DNA of 64,000 nucleotides, from positions 6,286,212-6,350,211 of the forward strand of contig NC_031478.1 in assembly GCF_000006565.2 (NCBI RefSeq), given 5' to 3'. The stretch comes from Toxoplasma gondii ME49. Its lineage: Eukaryota; Apicomplexa; Conoidasida; Eucoccidiorida; Sarcocystidae. The notes under the pieces are model-generated. The model saw nothing but the letters and a program-made list of their open reading frames with translations, was not told where the DNA came from and did no database searches. This document shows, piece by piece, positions 61,989 through 64,000 of the stretch. The stretch's first letter is position 1; every line of letters starts with the position of its first letter. A program made the translations under genes and the position numbers.

Positions 61989-64000
61989 CTGAAGATGCCG
62001 GCGTTATAGCCACATGGCACTGTACCAAAAACCCACGCACACAAAAACAGGATCCACTAAACCAGATCTGTCTTGAATGTTCCTTGGTGGTTGTACAGGT
62101 GTTTCATGTCTTGCATCATCTTGCCAGATCTTTGAGTACGATGGTAAGCAGAATTGAATGGGCAAATACAGTTAGCACCCCTAGTTTCACACAAGAACGC
62201 GTGCAGGAACTGGGGGTAATTGTTAGAGACTCACAGGAAGATAGGTACCTCCGCCACGCTTCCAAACCTTCCAGGGGACGAAGGGGTTCCTCGCCGCATG
62301 TTTCACAAGCGTGTCCGTCACATTCGAAAGGTCAGCTAGATTTGTTGCTGCCTGCCTATTCAGGCGATGACCAAGCGACCGAACACGGGTGGAACGAGGC
62401 TGAACAAGACAACAACAAAAAAACGGAATTCATTCAACGCGCTGGGCAGTGACCCCCAGCTGTCCAGAAGATTGTGAGCATCATGCATTGGCTTGCTACT
62501 TCAACTGCAAGTCCAGCGAGGCATACACCTCTCTCCGCGAATGTAGCCTCATGGCCGACAAAAAAGCGACTTAAAATAATGTGGGTCATTCACTTCTTCC
62601 TTGGAGTAAACTTCTCTGCCACATCTTGCTTCTAGTCACAGGCACGCTGCTCACATCCTGTCCCACGGAAGACGCCAGCGGGATAGCGCAGACATCAGCA
62701 TTCTGACCGCGACGTACCCGTGTGTTTTGCGCGCCATTAGTGCCTCCTCGGCAAGAGTCAGGCATCCTGCTATCATCCTTGAAATTGGCGTATGTTAAAG
62801 GCAAAGAAGTGCACAGAGACATCGCTCCCTACAAATCTGCACAGGAATGCATCTCCAGCATGCCGGCTTTTCGCATGGTGTGCTTCTGTCACTCAGTGTG
62901 GGGTTCCTTAAGACCGGATGGCCCTCAATTTAAAGTTGCTGAAAAATGGGCTGTTCATCTTTCCTTGAGAAGAGACAAGTTCACTTCAACTGAATTCGAC
63001 TTTGATAAGTTTTCAGAGCGATGATGTGACTGTGTGTGATGGCACTTAGTGATGCGGAAAATAGCGGACTGGCGAAATCAGTCAGTGCAGCCTCTGATCA
63101 CAAATGTCGCGCTTGCTCCAGTGTCGTTTCGTTCGCCAGTCCGATATTGCAATCTGCAAGCAAATGACATATAATAATCGGTGTGTAGTGCCGTTGTGAA
63201 AATGTTGATGAACAAAACATTGCAGTGGTCGCACACCCACTGAAGACCCTAACTTCACAAAAATACTAAGTAGGCCACTTCTTCACTGCAATCGGATCGT
63301 GTATCCTTTACTAGGACTACACACTTCACATAGATTGACTCAGCTCAGGGCCATATCCTTGGAATCTGGCGCATTGAGGAAGCCTTGCAATATGAATCCA
63401 TCTATTGAGTTTCCAGCAAATGGGCATCCGTCCAATTCTCTTCTACAGTTCAATAGAAGGGGGGGCGCCTGGGAAAAAGTGCTGCACTAAATTGCGTGTG
63501 GGTTTGTGCTTCCAACTGTTACGCGTTCGCCTCCTCTTTGACGGCAAGAACGGTTGTTATCCGTCTTGTGTTGTGATGTGGTTGATGCTTCCTGTCATGA
63601 GATGGCGTCTCAGAGAGCTTTCTTTTCGAATAGGCATCGTCTCGTTTGTGAGGCGGCCTCAACATTTCACCGCAGCTCATGCCGCTGTCGGCACCAGGCA
63701 CGAAGCTGCCCTCTCCTGGATCTTCTTTCTTGCACGGAGTGGAATTCTGTGTCTCTATCTTGTACCTGAGTGCTATGTGTCTGGTAAGATATCTTCATCA
63801 AACGCGCTACTCCAGAGTTGTCCTACCTTGAGTCCTGCGCTTCTTTGATGGGAACTCAACACTGGCACATGATCCGGGTTCCATTTCTAGCTTCCTTATA
63901 TGGTACAAATGCGAGGACGGATTCGCTTCCTCCTTAACCACTTTGGCCATCAGGCATTGTTTAGCATTCTGCAACGGGAGACAGGCTAGTGGGAGGTAAT
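61989..64000. other. Right edge, possible 5' exons of the preceding gene
   Basis: A - frame from ATG 62822 to 62586 reads MSLCTSLPLTYANFKDDSRM and contains a candidate donor (GAT/GTGAGC), so it may hold a first exon. Antisense frames on the + strand (61829-62452, 63405-63848) lack ATG starts or motifs. Nothing else is supported. Confidence 0.3.

Noticed and set aside
61829..62452. 207-codon + frame
   Set aside because: It overlaps the in-phase - strand exon at 61915-61988 and has no recognisable feature.

Overview
The window is nuclear DNA from a cyst-forming coccidian apicomplexan, most like Toxoplasma gondii or a close relative (Neospora, Hammondia). The grounds are intron-rich genes with pyrimidine-tract/AG acceptors and GT donors, many (TA)n tracts, frequent GCATGC words, long low-complexity insertions in conserved proteins, and a secreted protein carrying a TEXEL-type RRL motif behind a signal anchor. 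Species was assigned from this style, not by database comparison. Exon boundaries were worked out by hand from splice consensus and codon phase; the conserved genes give unbroken frames.

Layout, left to right. 1-5.95 kb: an intronless gene for a candidate exported TEXEL protein (1536-3083, +) between two diverged direct repeats (1-865 and about 4601-5481). 5.95-9.72 kb: a six-exon Sfp-type 4'-phosphopantetheinyl transferase (+) with a tRNA-Ile(AAT) gene inside its third intron. 11.70-19.13 kb: a Ulp1/SENP SUMO protease (-), convergent with the transferase. 21.05-22.56 kb: a four-exon RPA3/RPA14 subunit of replication protein A (+). 24.94-34.25 kb: a ten-exon M16 zinc metalloprotease of the SDD3/C05D11.1 type (-). 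35.03-37.94 kb: an ankyrin-repeat protein (+), divergent from the protease. 39.93-43.05 kb: a two-exon, 900-residue secretory protein with a Tyr-rich C-terminus (-). 44.81-49.29 kb: TFIIH subunit p52/Tfb2 (-). 49.56-50.25 kb: a tentative 72-residue gene (-). 52.12-57.18 kb: a six-exon J-domain co-chaperone, possibly organellar (-). 60.93-62 kb and perhaps further right: the 3' end of an unrecognised gene (-). The remaining intergenic stretches show no convincing gene.

The genes form no operon or pathway cluster. Most are housekeeping (carrier-protein activation, deSUMOylation, DNA replication and repair, transcription and repair, proteolysis, chaperone), with two lineage-type secreted proteins among them. 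The parts most likely to be new are the TEXEL gene with its flanking duplication, the intron-nested tRNA, the 900-residue secretory protein with a possible intron-retention isoform, the RPA3 orthologue, and the small or partial genes.
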